64,000 nucleotides of DNA from contig KB293301.1 of assembly GCA_000328365.1 (NCBI GenBank), positions 306,180-370,179 on the forward strand. The letters are read 5' to 3'. The DNA comes from Capitella teleta. Lineage: Eukaryota > Annelida > Polychaeta > Capitellidae. Positions 62,285 through 64,000 of this stretch are shown one piece after another. Both the position numbers and the translations under genes were made by a program. The notes beneath the pieces are model-generated. The model was not told the DNA's origin and did not search any database. It saw nothing but the letters and a program-made list of their open reading frames with translations. Within the stretch, counting starts at the first letter, position 1. Each line of letters opens with the position of its first letter.

Positions 62285-64000
62285 TCAACACCCCTTTTTC
62301 TTGGGAGGACTTGGAGGCAGAATATGTGAGTCTCTCTGGTGGATGAATCTGCCGACCGCTTTGGGTGCGGTACCCTTCCTGTGAGACGACAGGATTCGTC
62401 GGCGCGGTGGCTCAGCACGCAACAGCCCCTCCTCGGCGTTGGCAGAAGTCGTCACAATCGTCGGCATGCCATCAACATTTGTGACCTGTCGCAGATGGTA
62501 GGCAGTCTTTGCCATGGTTATCTGCAGGTTCAGAGGGAGGAGAGGGTCTGCTAACATCTGGAGTGCAGAGCCGCTCTGGAATGCAGGGCTTTCTGTTCTT
62601 GATAAAGGCAGAATTGCACCGGAAATGTGTGTTTTTCTCTTCAGGAGTTATTCAGTATAGGAATTCGGATGCTTGTCCTTTTCTTGAATTGTTCCATGGC
62701 GCCACTCCTTCGACGCGTCGTCAGTGAACCAAATTGGTTGTTTCTCGCTGTAGTTAGCAGGTTTTGATGTGGGCTGGGGGTGAGCAGATCGCGTTCTGCT
62801 AGTCTTGCTTTTTCTTCCTCGGGGAGTGGATAGGCCCACATAGCTCCTAACTGTGTATTTATTCTACGGTTGAAGAATAATTGTGCTGGACTGTTAGCTG
62901 ATCGTCGACAGGAGTGCAACCATTGCTTGAGTCATTCGGATGTCGTCACCGGCAGTCTTCCTGAACACCTGCTTGATTGTCGGAATGGCTCGCTCAGCTC
63001 TCCCATTGCCGTGGTAGTAGTAAGGGCTGGAAGTGCTATGCTGGGTGTCTAGTTGTTTGCAGAACAGGCCAAAGACTTCTGACTTGAAGCATGGTCCGTT
63101 GTCCGAAATCATGCGCTCAGCGAGGCCAGACTGCTGAAAGATGCCCGGATGACGCTACGTACTGTGGTCTTTGAAGGCAGTAGATCATGAGTGATATATA
63201 GCCAGAGTATTAATTCACAGTCCGACAACTTGCATGGGCCGTAAGGCAAAGATTTGTCGTTAATTTGGAAGAGATTTCTTCTTCCCGTGGATCTGGCACT
63301 CCTCGCATTGATCGATGGTTTCTTATATAACTGCCTGCATCTTGGGCCAAACACACACGCTCTGGAGTGTCCTGGAGAGTCCTTGGTGTGCGTCATGAAG
63401 TCGCTGGAGGTAGAATGGGCGCATGACATCGGGGACGACTACTCTATTTGCCTTCAGTATGAACAAGCATGCTGACTTCATCCCAAAATCATAAGAAGGG
63501 TTGGAGTTCTAGAGCGATGTTTTGCTAAGAGTCTGGTTCAGTCATGATAAAGGCTGCCAGCTGTGACAGCATGCAGTGAGTCGTTTTTGGTCGCTTGTTA
63601 AAATCTCCAGAGATGACTTGGCTTGATATAGCGACTGGGTTATATAACTTATATTATATACTGGGTATGCGGTGTATTGTACTGGACACGTGTCCACTCT
63701 GAATTAGGTGAATCAACACAGTCAACAAATGAAAATTACAAAATCCTTTGATCGACCTTTAGCAGGAATATTAAAAAGAATTACACAGGCCAAGAGCCAT
63801 CACAAGCCATCACGCCCAATGTTCGTGTAATCCCGTTCCGTAGGGGTGAGGGCTTTGCTGATGAAACGCACTAGTTTTCATTCTTGGATTAAAACCACTC
63901 CAAGACCCTTGAGGGATGCATCCTTTTCAATAATGACAGGTTTCTTAAGGTTTGTGGCGCCTTGAGAAAGGCGTTTTAATTGTGGTGCCTTGAGATAGGC
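62285..64000 (-). mobile_element. Ty3/Gypsy-type LTR retrotransposon, broken, running off the right edge
   Basis: Parts recognisable on the minus strand, in element order, are an RNase H-like segment (about 63960-63830), an integrase zinc-binding region (about 63430-63200), an integrase catalytic core (about 63110-62880), and a pol C-terminal tail ending near 62285. RNase H before integrase is the Ty3/Gypsy order. The reading frame is broken in several places, so this is a fossil. Reverse transcriptase, protease, gag and the 5' LTR would lie beyond 64000. I could not define a 3' LTR. Moderately decayed, so probably not a very recent insertion. Confidence 0.85.

Overview
This is animal genomic DNA. 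It holds multi-exon genes with GT-AG introns (many only 50-100 bp), AATAAA signals, AT-rich spacers, tRNA-derived SINEs and decayed Tc1/mariner-, pogo- and Ty3/Gypsy-type elements. The gene set (BK channel, LRRK-type ROCO kinase, rhodopsin-family GPCR, PRDX4, SRRM1) is metazoan. Tight introns and close gene packing would fit an early-branching invertebrate such as a sponge, but that placement is inference. Two 50-N gaps show a scaffolded assembly.

Layout. 1-252 (-): 5' end of a DUF4140/DUF4139-family gene. 3115-4045 (+): TRAPPC3, complete in five exons. 9221-15071 (+): a Slo1/BK channel in more than 20 exons. 15.1-19.1 kb: repeats (a perfect palindrome, two ATT arrays, a SINE, a Tc1-like transposon). 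19178-21979 (+): an unrecognised conserved gene, convergent with 22682-33438 (-), an LRRK1-type ankyrin-LRR-ROC-COR-kinase-WD40 protein. 34959-38593 (+): TMEM39A, divergent from LRRK1 and convergent with PRDX4 (38860-40528, -). 46069-47124 (+): a single-exon orphan GPCR in a gene-poor stretch. 51130-53351 (+): SETD4. 53.5-55.7 kb: a duplicated block around an assembly gap. 56731-60519 (-): SRRM1. 62.3-64 kb (-): a broken Ty3/Gypsy element that runs off the window.

The genes look like ordinary independent eukaryotic loci, not one pathway. Three of them act in the ER or early secretory pathway (TRAPPC3, TMEM39A, PRDX4), but nothing in the sequence links them functionally.

I did not find a convincing new multi-gene system. 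The most unusual signals are: a 63-bp element present twice, each copy inside its own 7-bp target duplication; a spacerless 62-bp perfect palindrome just behind the BK stop codon; a BK channel whose third S4 arginine is histidine; and a filled-site/empty-site transposon pair across an assembly gap, which suggests two haplotypes joined in tandem.
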